The position numbers were made by a program, and so were the translations under genes. A stretch of DNA of 64,000 nt from assembly GCA_002104935.1 (NCBI GenBank), contig MCGT01000056.1, forward strand, positions 1-64,000, given 5' to 3'. Positions 11,500-22,548 of the stretch are shown here, piece after piece. The notes below the pieces were generated by a model. It was not told where the DNA came from. It made no database searches and worked only from the letters and a program-made list of their open reading frames with translations. The stretch's first letter is position 1; every line of letters begins with the position of its first letter. The stretch comes from Hesseltinella vesiculosa (Eukaryota > Mucoromycota > Mucoromycetes > Mucorales > Cunninghamellaceae).

Positions 11500-12215
11500 A
11501 CAATGGTCAGCGGTTCCAAATCTCGCTCAACGTCGTGGTTCCCGAACATTATCAAACTTGACAAGCTCACTGTTGCGAGAAATCAAGAAAAGACGCTCAA
11601 AAAAATGCAAGGAAATAGTGCTTTTATGGAAATCCTTCCCAGGTTTCGACTTTGTGTTAAGGAAGAAAGACAAGGCAAAGACAGGCAGGTACCAGAAAGG
11701 ACTATTGCCTAGACTACACCAACGCTGTGATGGATACTCTCCTCCAAAATGACACCGGATTCAAAGGCGGTGGTGCCTGGCCATGGGTAACATCACCAAT
11801 TCACAAGTTTGATCAGGTCACCGAATTTATTGAATGCTGTGGGTCCAAGCCAGTGTTCCTGCCACCTTATTCTCAGATCAACAACCCCACCGAAGAAGTC
11901 TGGCGTAAGGCAAAGGCTGGCGTCCACTGAAGTAAGTTTTCGGAATCTGGCACCCTCAGTCTCGTATTATGGAAGCTGCCTTAAAAGCTATGCCTGACGA
12001 CTGTAAGAGCTTGATCCGTCATCCTGTACGATATTGATTCGTGTTTGAATAAAGAAGAGGATATTTAGGTGGAGGGACTCAAGATACCTCTGACAAAGTA
12101 TTGAGCTTGGCTCGCGTGCACTTGGCACAGACAGTTTCGCACGCATCGGATACTACTTTCGTATACACTTGAAAATAATTTAGCAGCTCGTCCAATTGGT
12201 TTGCCCACTAAAGAA
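11500..12215 (+). pseudogene. Decayed IS630/Tc1-like transposase with one recognisable terminus
   Basis: Fragments in all three frames add up to the catalytic end of an IS630/Tc1-like transposase: DYTNAVMDTLLQNDTGF, SKPVFLPPYSQINNPTEEVW with the last catalytic Glu, and a C-terminal CLNKEED near 12055. Stops and frameshifts interrupt it, for example just after KAKAGVH near 11930. At 12165-12215 the strand reads, in reverse, GGCAAACCAATTGGACGAGC followed by CTGCTAAATTATTTTC. This is the same terminus as the MITE at 13154-13437. The left terminus was not found. Confidence 0.65.
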
Positions 12216-12254
12216 TTTATTCACGAGTCAAAAATAATCCTGTATTGTAGCAAA

Positions 12255-13076
12255 TCAATAATTGGTCTGGTATCCGTATTGAGAGAACTGCTGCTGATAC
12301 TGATTTGGATCAGTAAACATTTGGTTCGGCACTTGAATATTCTTTTGCGCTTGGTTTGCTAGTAAACGTTCTGCAGCCGATCCATGTCGTTCGCCTTTCC
12401 CGTCTTTTTTGAATGAGTAAGAAACGCTGATTTGTTTGTTCATCAAGAATTGACTATCCATGGCGTCAATCGCAGCGTCTGAAGCCTCGAATGTACTAAA
12501 GCTGATAAACCCAAAGCCTCTTGGAGCACCAGTGTCTGCATCGCGCCCAATGTTTGGAGTTTGTATAATTTGCCCAAATGCACTAAATGTATCGTAAAGC
12601 ATCTTTTCATCAACCTCAGGATCCAAATTTCCAATAAACAAAGTTGCACCAACATCAAGGTTTCTGTGATCAACACTTGCCTAACATGGATCAAGCGAGG
12701 GGGAAAAAAAAAGAAGAAAGAAAAAGACGTCAAGCAACATTTCATGTAGCGAGATTGAACAAATTACCTTGTTGACTCGAATAGGTTTACCCCAAAGACG
12801 TACTTGATTCAAGATTCGGGCAGCATAGTCCGCATCTTCTTCTGAGAGAAATTCTACAAACCCAAATCCTTGATGTGCTTGGGTCACGCGATCTTTTGGT
12901 AAGTGCACATTAACTATCAAAGAGAAGCAATGAATTAAAAAAAAAAACACATTAGATAAGCCGTTACCAACTGGGCCAGCCTGAAGCATAAGCTCCCATA
13001 CTAATGGTTCGGTGGCTCTGGTATCGAGATTGCCAATGTAAACTGTTGCCTCTTGATTTCGCTCAAAATGTGCCAT
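12255..13076 (-). CDS. SF3B4: Splicing factor 3B subunit 4 (SAP49/Hsh49)
   Basis: Three exons (13076-12968, 12913-12768, 12680-12255) give 226 residues in phase. Two RNA-recognition motifs are clear. RRM1 has ATVYIGNLD as RNP2 and GFGFVEFL as RNP1. RRM2 has [15 protein letters not shown] and GFGFISFS. Between and after them are subunit-specific stretches: [10 protein letters not shown] at the hinge and [18 protein letters not shown] after RRM2. The protein acts in the SF3b complex of U2 snRNP, next to the branch site. It lacks the long proline-rich tail of animal SF3B4, as in other fungi. A CACAG acceptor just upstream of the start suggests an intron in the 5' leader or a further short 5' exon. 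Confidence 0.95.
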
Positions 13077-13153
13077 CTCAAATTCGATCTGTGACAAGAC
13101 AATGAAAAAGAAGAGGTTGTCGGAGACCTTTTTTGGTTTTTAAATTTTTTTAG

Positions 13154-13437
13154 CAGGCAAACCAATGGGACGAACTGCTAAATTATTTTCTAGAACGTGC
13201 GAAAGTAAAATCAGTGCGCGAGAAAGTTGAATCTAGTGTACGCAAGTCAGATTTTATCATTGCAGTTAGGTGAATCGCAAGATGAGGTGAGTCGGTTAGG
13301 TTAGAGAGCACTCGAGCAGCTGGAGTTTGGACAGGTTGGAGAGCACTGCATGCACTGTGCGTGGTTTCGCGTGCACGTGATTTTACTCTCGCGCGTACTA
13401 GAAAATAATTTAACAGTTTGCCCCATTGGTTTGCCTG
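13154..13437. repeat. MITE-like inverted-repeat element
   Basis: The two ends are inverted copies of about 50 bp. Both begin CAGGCAAACCAATGGG and continue into CTGCTAAATTATTTTCTAG (left) or its close variant (right, read in reverse). The 284-bp interior has no coding frame. The same terminus occurs once at 12165-12215 beside a transposase remnant, which points to that family as the source of mobility. I see no clear target duplication. Confidence 0.7.
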
Positions 13438-13867
13438 ACGGCTTAATTAAAACCTGATTCTCGCCGAAATCCGGTATTTCTTTCATGTGCCGTATTGTAC
13501 CGGTGTTAAGAATTGACATTGCTCTTTTCCTTTTTTTTCTCCCCCTCTTTTCCTTTTTTTTGCACGTATAACAAAAAACCACTTGCTCATAGTGGTTTTT
13601 CTATACTGTTTCCTTTTTCTTTTTTTATCAAGTCCAGCTACAAGTTTACCCAGACAAACACCGGTACCGTATTCGTCTCTGTGGCATTTCTTTTTACTTG
13701 AACTCAAAAAAGGAGGGCTGTCTTAGTCTTTATTTCTTTCTAGAGGGTTTTGTACAAAAAAAAAAAAACGGAAATGAAGTGAAACTTTTTTTTGGTTTTG
13801 CAAATATCTTTTTTCTTCTTTTTTTTTGGATTATTCGTGCGTGTTATCAAGTGTAAATGAAGAGAGG
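13438..13867. other. Intergenic, T-rich, no gene seen
   Basis: This is 3' flank of LARP1 followed by T/C-rich runs (13510-13625, 13745-13830). Open frames here are low-complexity lysine or phenylalanine strings made by the homopolymers, and I do not treat them as genes. Confidence 0.5.
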
Positions 13868-16369
13868 TCAAGCAAGGGATCCGCTAATACTACCGCGAGG
13901 TTTCTATTTAAATACACGTCAGATATATAATGAAAGGCCCCCCTCACATACAAAAACTTACACCATGGTTAGGAACCTTGTAAGGAGCATCCGCATCCTT
14001 TTTTAAAGGTTGAGCGTTCTTGAAATCATTGATAGATGTGTATTGGGCCAGAAGTTCAGTAAGTCTTGCATCGATCTTACATTGCTTGGTCTTCTTGGAG
14101 TCTTTGCGGTAATGTAAGTAAGCCCAGAATTTCTCCAAACCATACAAGTGGCCATGTTCCACGTCCATCAAAGTGAGCTCCTGGAAGTCTTCGAAAGTGT
14201 CCTTTCTGAAACGCTTTTCCAGGCCATAGGAGTAAAAGCGGAAAATGCATTCAAGACCGTAGCGGTAGTTCTGGTTGGCATCTTCAACGGCAAGTTTCTT
14301 GAATTCACGATACATTCTCTTGCTGAAGTGATCACGCAAAAAGTGACTCCAGAATCGGAACAACCTAAAATAACCTTGTTAATAAGTTCATGGATACCAA
14401 AAAACCAAAACATACGTGTTCATTTCTTGAGAGTGGCCAACACCGAGTTGCTTGCGTTCCTTCAAAGCTCGAGCATGGTACTTGTAATATTTGTGTTGTA
14501 CGAAACCTTTATCACGTAACAAGCTGTGAGATGGATGTTGGAAGTGAGGAATAGAATGGGCCATGTTGTCCAATGAAGAGCCCATTTCTACAGATTTGCT
14601 AAGGGAGCCTGCCAAATCTGCCGGGTGGTAAGCTTGATCACTAAGAACCCAGCCAACATCAGCATGGTCAATCTTGCCACCAATGTGAGAAGCTGAAGAT
14701 GCACGTAAGCTCCCGCTATAAAATGCACTTGTTGGTAATGATTCGGGCTGAACAGGGTAGAACCGGGGAGCCTGGGCCTTTTGAGTGATGGGCTGTGCCG
14801 AAGTAACGTTGGAAGTTGGGGTGTCATCCTTTTGCTTATCAAAAGCTTCCTTGGAAACTGTTGCGACTTTTTCGTTACCTCCCTTGTTGTAGCCACTAAA
14901 TCCAGATTCGTACTGATAGAGACCTTCGTTGATCATGTCTGCAATTTCATCATTCATTTTAGCCCGGTCAAAAGATGAATGTGTGCGATCGCGCTTGCGT
15001 TGAGTCACAATCATGATACGAGCCACCAAGTCGTCGTCGTCGAATTCGTCTTCGTCTTCATCGTCAAATTCAGAGTCGTTATCAGAGAGGTAGTACTTCT
15101 TCACAGTGTTTGGTCGCGATCCATCGACCCATTCATCATCAAAGTCGAAAAGATCTTCGTCCTCTTCGTTTTGGTCATTGGTAAGTTCGGATGAATGTTT
15201 GGAGCTGGAGGCAGGAGTTGTATGAGCTGCATGAAAACAAGCAGCGGCAGCCAGTGCTGTCTTTTTCACCGCAACCTTGTCAGTGGCATTGGATTTAGCA
15301 TCGGTGGTTGTTTGCTTGGGTAGGAGCCATAGATCCCATCCCTCCCGTTTACGGATCATGTTGTCAGTAATCTCGATCACTTCACTGGAGGTGAGTGCAT
15401 TACGAATCAAGTTCAAATCGGTTGACAAGCCCTTGATACGATTGAAGTTGGCAAGGACTTGGAAATCAATATAGCCTTGATCGTTCATCTGAGATCGCAA
15501 ATATATATCCCGGCAAAGGTTGTCGATGCTGAAGTAGTACTCTACTTGCTGAACAATATACATTTTGAGCATGTCTTCTGAAATGTAGACGGGTCTACTT
15601 TGATTTTGATAGCGGCGTTGCTGAGTCTGCTGTTGGAAGCTTGGGCGGTGGCTACGGCGAGATTGGTGGTGACTGTATGCTGATCGATCTCTGGGCCGAA
15701 GGCTGGGAAGTCCGGATGGGACTGGCGTGGCTGGGGCCTTTTCAGCATTGATGGCTGTAGATGTAGGTAGCTTCTTTTCCTTGGATACTTTCGATTCCCT
15801 GGACTGCTCTTCCTTTACTTCTTTGGGCTCTTTGAATTCCTTTTGGGTCTTGAGTTGACTTTCTTTCTTGTCTTTTTGGATCGTCTGAGGGGGTGCATTA
15901 CGACGATTCTTATTGCGAGCAGTTGGTTTTTTTGTCCCAATGGTATTACTTCTGCTAGATCCAGCAACACGGGGGGTAGAATGCGTAATGGTGGGTGTAT
16001 ATGGGGTACCCCGGCCTTTAGCTACAGCAAGAATGATTATTTATCATGAAGCATATTTACGGGAAACGGCTTTCACTTACGTTTGGGCAAAGAGATCTTG
16101 TCGAGCTCTTCCTTATCTGATTGTATGTCTTGAACTTCGTTGGGCGCTGGCCATGATGAAGTTTCTTCTTCTGGATGAGATATTAAAGGGGGTTTATACG
16201 GTATTCTATAAAACGCATTCAAATTACCAGTCAAGAGGGCCGAAGGTTTGGGCGATTTATTAACCTGCCAAGGATTCACTTTTGGAGCAGGAGCAGGCAC
16301 AATTTGTGTCTCTACAGTTACTTTTTCGGGTTCTTCAACGGGTGCGCTAGCGTTGGATGTACTAACCAT
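13868..16369 (-). CDS. LARP1: La-related protein 1
   Basis: Four exons (16369-16081, 16021-14416, 14364-13962, 13903-13868) give 777 residues in phase. The La motif lies about residues 240-320 ([20 protein letters not shown], then FNRIKGLS). The C-terminal third holds the LARP1-specific DM15 repeats, starting with [20 protein letters not shown], then [20 protein letters not shown] and [20 protein letters not shown]. Between them are a serine-rich segment and an acidic DDDEDE-type stretch. Family members bind the 5' end of TOP mRNAs through DM15 and link TOR signalling to ribosomal protein translation. That is inferred by homology. The last exon encodes only 11 residues and is supported by splice sites alone. 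An in-frame upstream ATG at 16387 is possible. Confidence 0.93.
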
Positions 16370-16628
16370 CGTTGAAAATCGCAGCAAGTACTTGTTACAA
16401 ATAAGAAAGAGAGGAAAAAAAAAAAAGCGTCAGGGCTGAAGTAAATCGTTCAAGCCACTGTTGTAAAGCCACAAGCTGACATCAAGCCACTCGCACCACT
16501 GAAAAAACGTGACGGTCAGACGGGACTGTAGCCAGGGAGGAAAACGGACAAAAGATGAATGTATTCCCAGGCCATTTCTGTGTTTTTTCTTCTATTTTCT
16601 CATTTTTACAGTTACTACTTGAATAATT
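16370..16628. promoter_or_regulatory. Divergent promoter region, LARP1 and ATP18
   Basis: A 259-bp gap separates two divergent starts. It contains a short A run near 16417-16428 and T/C-rich sequence just before the ATP18 start. No individual factor site could be supported. Confidence 0.4.
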
Positions 16629-16936
16629 ATGTTCGGTCTTCGCAAGTTCAACACTCCTGTCCTTCGACCCAACGCCCCATTCTTTGTTGGAGGTGCTATT
16701 GTCTTCTACTTAGTTGCCAAAGCTCAATCTGCAATGATCGATAGTATGTTTTTGTCTCCAAAAAAAATGTACACCTTGGAATTAATTTCTTATTGTAATC
16801 CTCTTTTTACTAGGTGAAGAATATAGAAACGACCCCAGAAACCCTGCCTGTAGGTCTTGCAAATTTTAATATGTAATTGATATTCCAATTCATCCTTTAA
16901 TTTAATGTAGTGTCTTCTGGCAAGAAACAACATTAA
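16629..16936 (+). CDS. ATP18: Mitochondrial F1Fo ATP synthase subunit j (Atp18)
   Basis: Three tiny exons (16629-16743, 16814-16849, 16911-16936) join in phase to 58 residues, close to the 59 of yeast Atp18. The protein starts MFGLRKFNTPVLRPNAPFF, has one membrane helix (VGGAIVFYLVAKAQ) and then the conserved EYRNDPRNP. It belongs to the Fo membrane sector, in the supernumerary part that helps dimer formation. Introns have GTATGT and GTAGGT donors. The second exon is only 36 bp, so automatic annotation could miss it. It is divergent from LARP1. Confidence 0.92.
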
Positions 16937-17053
16937 ATTTGGACATGCCAATGATTCTGACGTCAAATTCTCTCTAACGCGACGGAATATGTTGAATAAA
17001 ACAAACTGATAATCGTGTTTATTTTGAATGGGAAAAAAAGTTAAAAGTGCTCT

Positions 17054-18076
17054 TCACAACGACTCCCACAAATGCAGAACGTGGTCATAAAATGAACAAG
17101 ATGCTAACAGATTTTTTTTTCTAGTAGAATAGGACCAGTCAGCCCCATATACCATTGATTCATGATCTAGAAAAGAGTCAGTGATGCATGATTGCTCGGT
17201 GTCCACGATGAAAGCACCAGCATGCATCGATGCTGATAGAAGCGAAGTTGGTAGAGACGGATGCCATTTCAAACGCCAAATTCCGCCCCCTGGAGTGTGT
17301 ATCGTAGATACTGGACTTTTGATATTTCGAACATCCCAGAGGTAGATGTGTTCATCATAGCTGCCCGTGGCCAAAGAATGTTCCCTATGCGGGTTGGATT
17401 GAATAGCCGTCACGCCCATTTGGTGTTTGCGGCTTGTGAAGGTTGGGTGTACAAGATCAGTACGAATGTCCCAGCCTCGGAAGAGCATGTCATCTGCCCC
17501 AGAAAATACCTGAGAAGGCTCCCAATAGTTAAAAGCTGCGATCCATGCTTCCAGATTATGTCCTTGCCATGTTTTAGAAACTGCAATGCCATGCTCTTGT
17601 TGGCTCAGAAGAGAAAGGCAGCCATTGGAATGTGAGACAACGCAGCTCGCTATCGAATTTGTATATCGGCGAGAAGACCAATCCAAGGAAAGACAGAGAA
17701 CTGAAGGATCTTGCAGTATTTCTTGATGAGCCGACAGCTCTAGTTTCCCATTATTCAGGATATAGAATGAAACGCCATCCACAGAATCAACAACACCCAG
17801 TACATGATTTCCTTGTAAAAGAGAATGACACCATTTAATGTCGAGGACAGCTGCCAAATCCAGACATTGCTGCAGCTTGAGTTTGTCGCTTTGATCAGCT
17901 CGCTCAGGATGCACTTCAAACAAATAAAGCTTTCCTTTTCTCATTTGCTCATTTTCATTGCTCATTAGCTGATAGGTCCCGCAGACAAGATACTGAGTGT
18001 TGCCTTCAAATGGACAGAATTCTACTGAATCTGCACTATACCTGGTGTCAAAAGATACCATTGAATAGGCACTCAT
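17054..18076 (-). CDS. DPH7: Diphthine methyltransferase/methylesterase Dph7 (WDR85, Rrt2)
   Basis: One exon of 340 residues carries WD40 blades. Typical segments are FSGADDMLFRGWDIR, LATGSYDEHIYLWDVR and LLASCSFYDHVLHLW. The N-terminus (SMVSFDTRYSADSVEFCP) and the segment GGGIWRLKWHP match Dph7 rather than generic WD40 proteins. Dph7 removes a methyl group from the diphthine methyl ester on elongation factor 2, so that amidation can finish diphthamide. This is known for the family. The gene is intronless, unlike most neighbours. Its start faces the ARM/BTB gene across only 82 bp. Confidence 0.92.
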   Translation of the reverse strand: MSAYSMVSFDTRYSADSVEFCPFEGNTQYLVCGTYQLMSNENEQMRKGKLYLFEVHPERADQSDKLKLQQCLDLAAVLDIKWCHSLLQGNHVLGVVDSVDGVSFYILNNGKLELSAHQEILQDPSVLCLSLDWSSRRYTNSIASCVVSHSNGCLSLLSQQEHGIAVSKTWQGHNLEAWIAAFNYWEPSQVFSGADDMLFRGWDIRTDLVHPTFTSRKHQMGVTAIQSNPHREHSLATGSYDEHIYLWDVRNIKSPVSTIHTPGGGIWRLKWHPSLPTSLLSASMHAGAFIVDTEQSCITDSFLDHESMVYGADWSYSTRKKNLLASCSFYDHVLHLWESL

Positions 18077-18084
18077 TTTTTTTG

Positions 18085-18127
<43 letters not shown>

Positions 18128-18158
18128 CGGGAATCCTTCTTCCTTTCCAAAATTGCAC
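18077..18158. promoter_or_regulatory. 82-bp divergent promoter with a 40-A run
   Basis: The gap between the DPH7 and ARM/BTB start codons is only 82 bp. Half of it is an uninterrupted run of 40 A residues (18087-18126). Long A tracts resist nucleosomes, so this could set an open bidirectional promoter. That role is inference. Run length may also be affected by sequencing. Confidence 0.6.
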
Positions 18159-21100
18159 ATGGACATTGAGGAGCTCTCTTTACGCGATCTTTTTAATGGT
18201 TTAAAATATCCCCGAGGAAGTAGCATAACTCGCTTGAAGACGATTGACGCTGCAAATCTGGACAGACTGCTTTCGAAAATTCATTACCTTGCGCAAAAAC
18301 GATTATCTTCAAGCACAGCTCCTTTCACGGATACATCTCCTGTGAAACAGCTGCTACGATGTTTAACAGTTATTTTCGAAGCACTAATTTATCGACAATG
18401 TCCGTTTGAAATGATCCCAATGAAATCATTCAAAGGGTGTGTCCGAATAATGTTCCAAATTCTGAAGAGTAAGCAAGATCTAGTACTCATGACTCTTGCG
18501 TACAAATGTTGGTCCACGCTTCTGTCATACTTGCTAAAGTTGGCACAGTTGTCTTCAGAAAACCGGAAATTGCAATGTCTTATTGATGCAGTGTGGCTTG
18601 ACATCCGTACAAGGAATATTCATCGCATTGTATTTGATTGGGCTGTCAATGTGGACGAACGAAACTTGGCACCATTTATTGAAATCTCCCCAAAGATCCA
18701 ATATTTGTTAAAGGCAAAATGTATCTGTCTCCATAGTCTTCTTTCTCTGAAAAAAGGACTTGTATATGACCTGATCAAGGAAGAAGACAGCTTCGACAAG
18801 CTCTTGTCCCCTTTGCACCATCATTTTCGCGGCTATGGCGTGCAATATGCAATGGCTGCGAAGTCCGATATGAAAGGCACTCTCTCTCAGCTGTCATTTT
18901 GCCTAGCGACTGCAAATGTACTCGATCACTTTTCCCGCTTGAGCAGTTCTGCAGGTAGTGAACAGCCACCTTGGCTTAAGCACTCTCCAAAGACGTCACA
19001 ACTTCAATTGGAAATGTGCAACCTCTGGACTAAAATGGCAATGGCTTCTGTCGAATACCCCGACGATCAAACTGGTGTAAGATCAAAATTGATACAAGTA
19101 TCATCCCTTTTTGCAAGCATGCTCCTTCACGTCCCGAGTAATATGCCGGACCTCTTTGCTTGCCTGGCTATCTACGATCCTCGTGGCTCATGGCATCAAT
19201 TGGCTCACTTGGTTTGTGCATTATGGGTTACAAGGTTTTCAAATTATGGTCCAGAGCAAGAAAACTGTGCGAAGAACTCGATGTCTTTGCACCAAGTTTC
19301 GAAATTGTTATGCCGATTATGCCATTTGGCTCGCAGGTGCCTGATGACAACAAAACAAGAATCACCCCGCGGAAAAATGGAGCCTGAAGTCATTGGTGCT
19401 AAAAAAATTGCTGGGACGCTACTAACTGCACTTATGCAAGTGACAACGACGCCGCTACCTGATAAAATGGTACCCATATCTCCAACAGGGTACAATGACC
19501 ATGACATAACCTTACTATGCGAACAAGTAATAGACAAAGTCGACACTTATGGTCTACTTCGGTTAACATACCAAAACGTGTGCTATCAAGAAACGGCTTT
19601 CATAGCAATCATTGATACTCTCCTATTGAGTATGCGAATTATTGGACCTTGGGACCTGCCCATTTACAAATATCTTGCGTGGATTACAAAAACACACCTT
19701 GCGATTCTTGATCAAGATGATGATCCTCCATCTCAACTCCTACACTGTTATGAAAGTGTAGTAATCTACCTGATGCATTATGACGTAGCCATTCCTGTCC
19801 TCGCTACGTACGCTTGCGGTCTTGAAAAGTGGATTTGGGAGCCCATAATCAATCTGGTCGCCGATGCTCTTAAGACTATCAGAGATGGTAAATTGAAACC
19901 CTGCCGGTTGTGCGAATGTATATCAATTACTGATTGTTATAATGATGACAGGAGGCAATAATTCATCGGACATTTTAAGGAACGCAAACCGTGCGCTTAT
20001 TTGCCTGGAAAAGGTTGCAAAATCACCTAAGGCTTGTGAGAGACTTGTAAATGAAAGTAGCGTATTGAATCTCGTTGATGCAAATCTATTTCCGTCAATC
20101 AACCCCCCGAACCCTTCCTCGATTGGCTCGTTCTCTAGCCTCACCTGGACATGCTATACAATTCTCATGAAATTGCTCTCAACGTTAATCCGACAGGCAG
20201 GCACCTTTCGAACTGCCCTTCGATGTGAACGACCCCTGCATGACCTCGTACTTGGACTACTTCAATGCGTATTATTGTCCCAAGATATCTTTGAAGTGGA
20301 AGGATTATTCAAATCAGATGAAGCTGCTTGCAACCTTCGTAGTGGATTGACTATTTCGTGCTTGCAGGTCATCGAGGCTTACCAGTACAATCAACAAGCC
20401 TTGATTACTTGGCTGAAGTGGAAGCAAGCTGACACCACTTTGGTATCGCTGCTCATTTCATTTGCTAAACCACAGAAAATTTGGCCAGTATTAACCCGAA
20501 TGACACATAAAGGTCAACTGCCGCAGATTCTCTATTCTTTAAGAATCCTGGAAATGTTGGCAATCATTGACGAAGGCGCGAGACAGCTTGTTGGTCGGGA
20601 TTTCTTACCTCGTTTAGCAGAATGGCTAGCATGTATAAATGCTACCACACTTGACCTCACTACAGGTAATACTTATCAAAAGCTCAAAACCAAATGAGAG
20701 AAGGGGGATACCGGTAGCTAATGGCTTTGCGACCTTCAAACCAGCCATCGACTCCACTCTGGCATTACCAGTAGCAAGCGCTACATTAGATGGCTCGTAC
20801 TATTTAAATGATACAGATGATATGTCGAAAGGCAAAGGGACATCTTTGCAAGAGCAAATGTTGGAAATTGGAGACAAACCTGACCTTGAATCACCACCGG
20901 GTTTGCATCATTCAAGCATTGACGGTTCACCGATACCGCACCAAGATATACATTTCTTGGAAGAATACTCGTCACACCTTTTGTTTTGTTTGACAAGAAC
21001 CATTGCACAGCCTGCAATATTGAAGCCCCTACTTTTATCGAACACCTTAACTAACATGTTTCGACCATTTCTTCATCAGAAAGTAATGCTGGGGACAAGA

Positions 21101-22069
21101 ATTGTACCAATAGAGCTAGGTCGGACTCTAGCAGCAGCTCATGCAAACGGTATGGCACGTTTGTACAACTATCACGACATCCCCCAACGTTGGCGTGAAA
21201 TGCTATCTATCGGCCTAATCTACTCGTCATTTTGGCAGGCAAAGGAACGATGGCCTCAAGTTTTGCGACCCTTTCGGGACTCGTCCATTCACGACGAATT
21301 AGCTTCAGCTGACCCTCCACGCACATTATGTGAAATGATACTTGGAAAATCGGCAACAAATCGAAACTCGGCAGCTCAGGCTTTGATGTTTCTGGGGAGG
21401 AGCAAGGTGCATTCGTGGAACAAGCAATGGGATAAAACTTGTAATGAGCTTGAACATGATATATTATCACTTTTGCCATCCAGCAACTTCCATACGCGCA
21501 AACAAAAATCAGCACACCGGTCGATCCTTATTTTAACTGATGATAGTACACAGCCAATTTGTGTGAATGCTCAAGATCTGACTCTGTTCTCCCCTGCATT
21601 TGAAGGAATGCTAGGAGGATCACTCTACCTGGAATCCACTGCCGATATGATTACGTTACACGATGTAACTATGGATAGCTTGAAAAGTTTTGTCTCCCTT
21701 TGCCAGCTATTCCAACGCCCTTATCAAAAGCTATCTCTTTTCATGGATAGCGTGGATCTAACATGGCAAAATGTGCCCAATGTCCTACAACTTGCTGACA
21801 GATTTAGCACGAAAATGATTCAGAGCGTGTGCAAATTGTGGATTCTCTGCCACTTGACAAACATGACTGGCACTGATTTGGATGGCTGTTTGTCTCTATA
21901 TCAAAATCTTATTGATTACTGGCCTTTTCAAGACATCGCTCATTCTTGCTCACAAGCGTTGATAGCTGAACTTGATACACTCGTCACAAGGAAATCATTT
22001 CTTGATTTTGCTGAAGTTTCCTGCTGTGCTCAACGCTTTGAGAGTTCGCTTTTAACCCATCTTTTTTAA
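18159..22069 (+). CDS. Helical-repeat (ARM/HEAT-like) protein with C-terminal BTB domain, 1264 aa
   Basis: Three exons (18159-19887, 19952-20665, 20718-22069) join in phase. The first 950 residues are leucine-rich alpha-helical segments with the spacing of ARM/HEAT repeats but no strong family motif, so that name is tentative. Near residues 1080-1200 is a BTB/POZ-like fold: SILILTDDSTQPICVNAQDL, SPAFEGMLGG, ITLHDVTMDSLKSFVSLCQL and VPNVLQLADRFS. BTB proteins with helical repeats often act as scaffolds or as substrate receptors of cullin-3 ligases, but nothing in the sequence proves that here. It shares its promoter with DPH7. There is no signal peptide or membrane helix. Confidence 0.82.
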
Positions 22070-22289
22070 CACGTTTTGTTTATAAAATTGAAGTGCACAG
22101 CAATATTTACTGTGTGGTCGGTGCCTCAGCCTATTGCAGCACTCTAACCTAGTTCATCTGCTCGCAGTGTGCCAGTACGCACACCTGTATTTGTTAAAAA
22201 AAAACAGCGAGTCACAGGCTAGTTCTACACATACAGAAAATACCCTCACAGTATTTTTTGTGATGATTGGCGCGCGCAGGATAAAAATT
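22070..22289. other. Short intergenic gap
   Basis: This is the 3' flank of the ARM/BTB gene. No gene or repeat was recognised before the transposon terminus that starts near 22290. Confidence 0.4.
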
Positions 22290-22472
22290 TTAGCAGGCAA
22301 AAAAAGAAAACCAATTCACAGGCAAAATAAATTTCATGCAAGCAAACCAGGCCTTTGATTTGCCTGCAAAGCATTTCCAGTGCACGTGAATCTGATTTTC
22401 CGGCCACGCAAACCTGATTTTCTCCACCCGCAAACCTAGTCTCTCCTCACGCAAACCAGATCTCCAGTGCAC

Positions 22473-22505
<33 letters not shown>

Positions 22506-22548
22506 CACCTTCATTTATTTTTCTTGAAAAAAAAAAGAGGTGCAGGGA
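22290..22548. repeat. Left transposon terminus (inverted copy of 26215-26520)
   Basis: The segment holds CAGGCAAAATAAATTT (from 22319), CACGTGAATCTGATT, several CACGCAAACC-type words, CAGATCTCCAGTGCACGCAA and a long A run. The reverse complement of 26215-26520 has the same blocks in the same order. They are the outer ends of two copies of one IS630-like family in opposite orientation. Confidence 0.75.

Noticed and set aside
22380..22470. CACGCAAACC-type repeats as a possible CRISPR array
   Set aside because: Spacing and repeat sequence are irregular, the same words appear inverted at the other transposon end, and the genome is eukaryotic.
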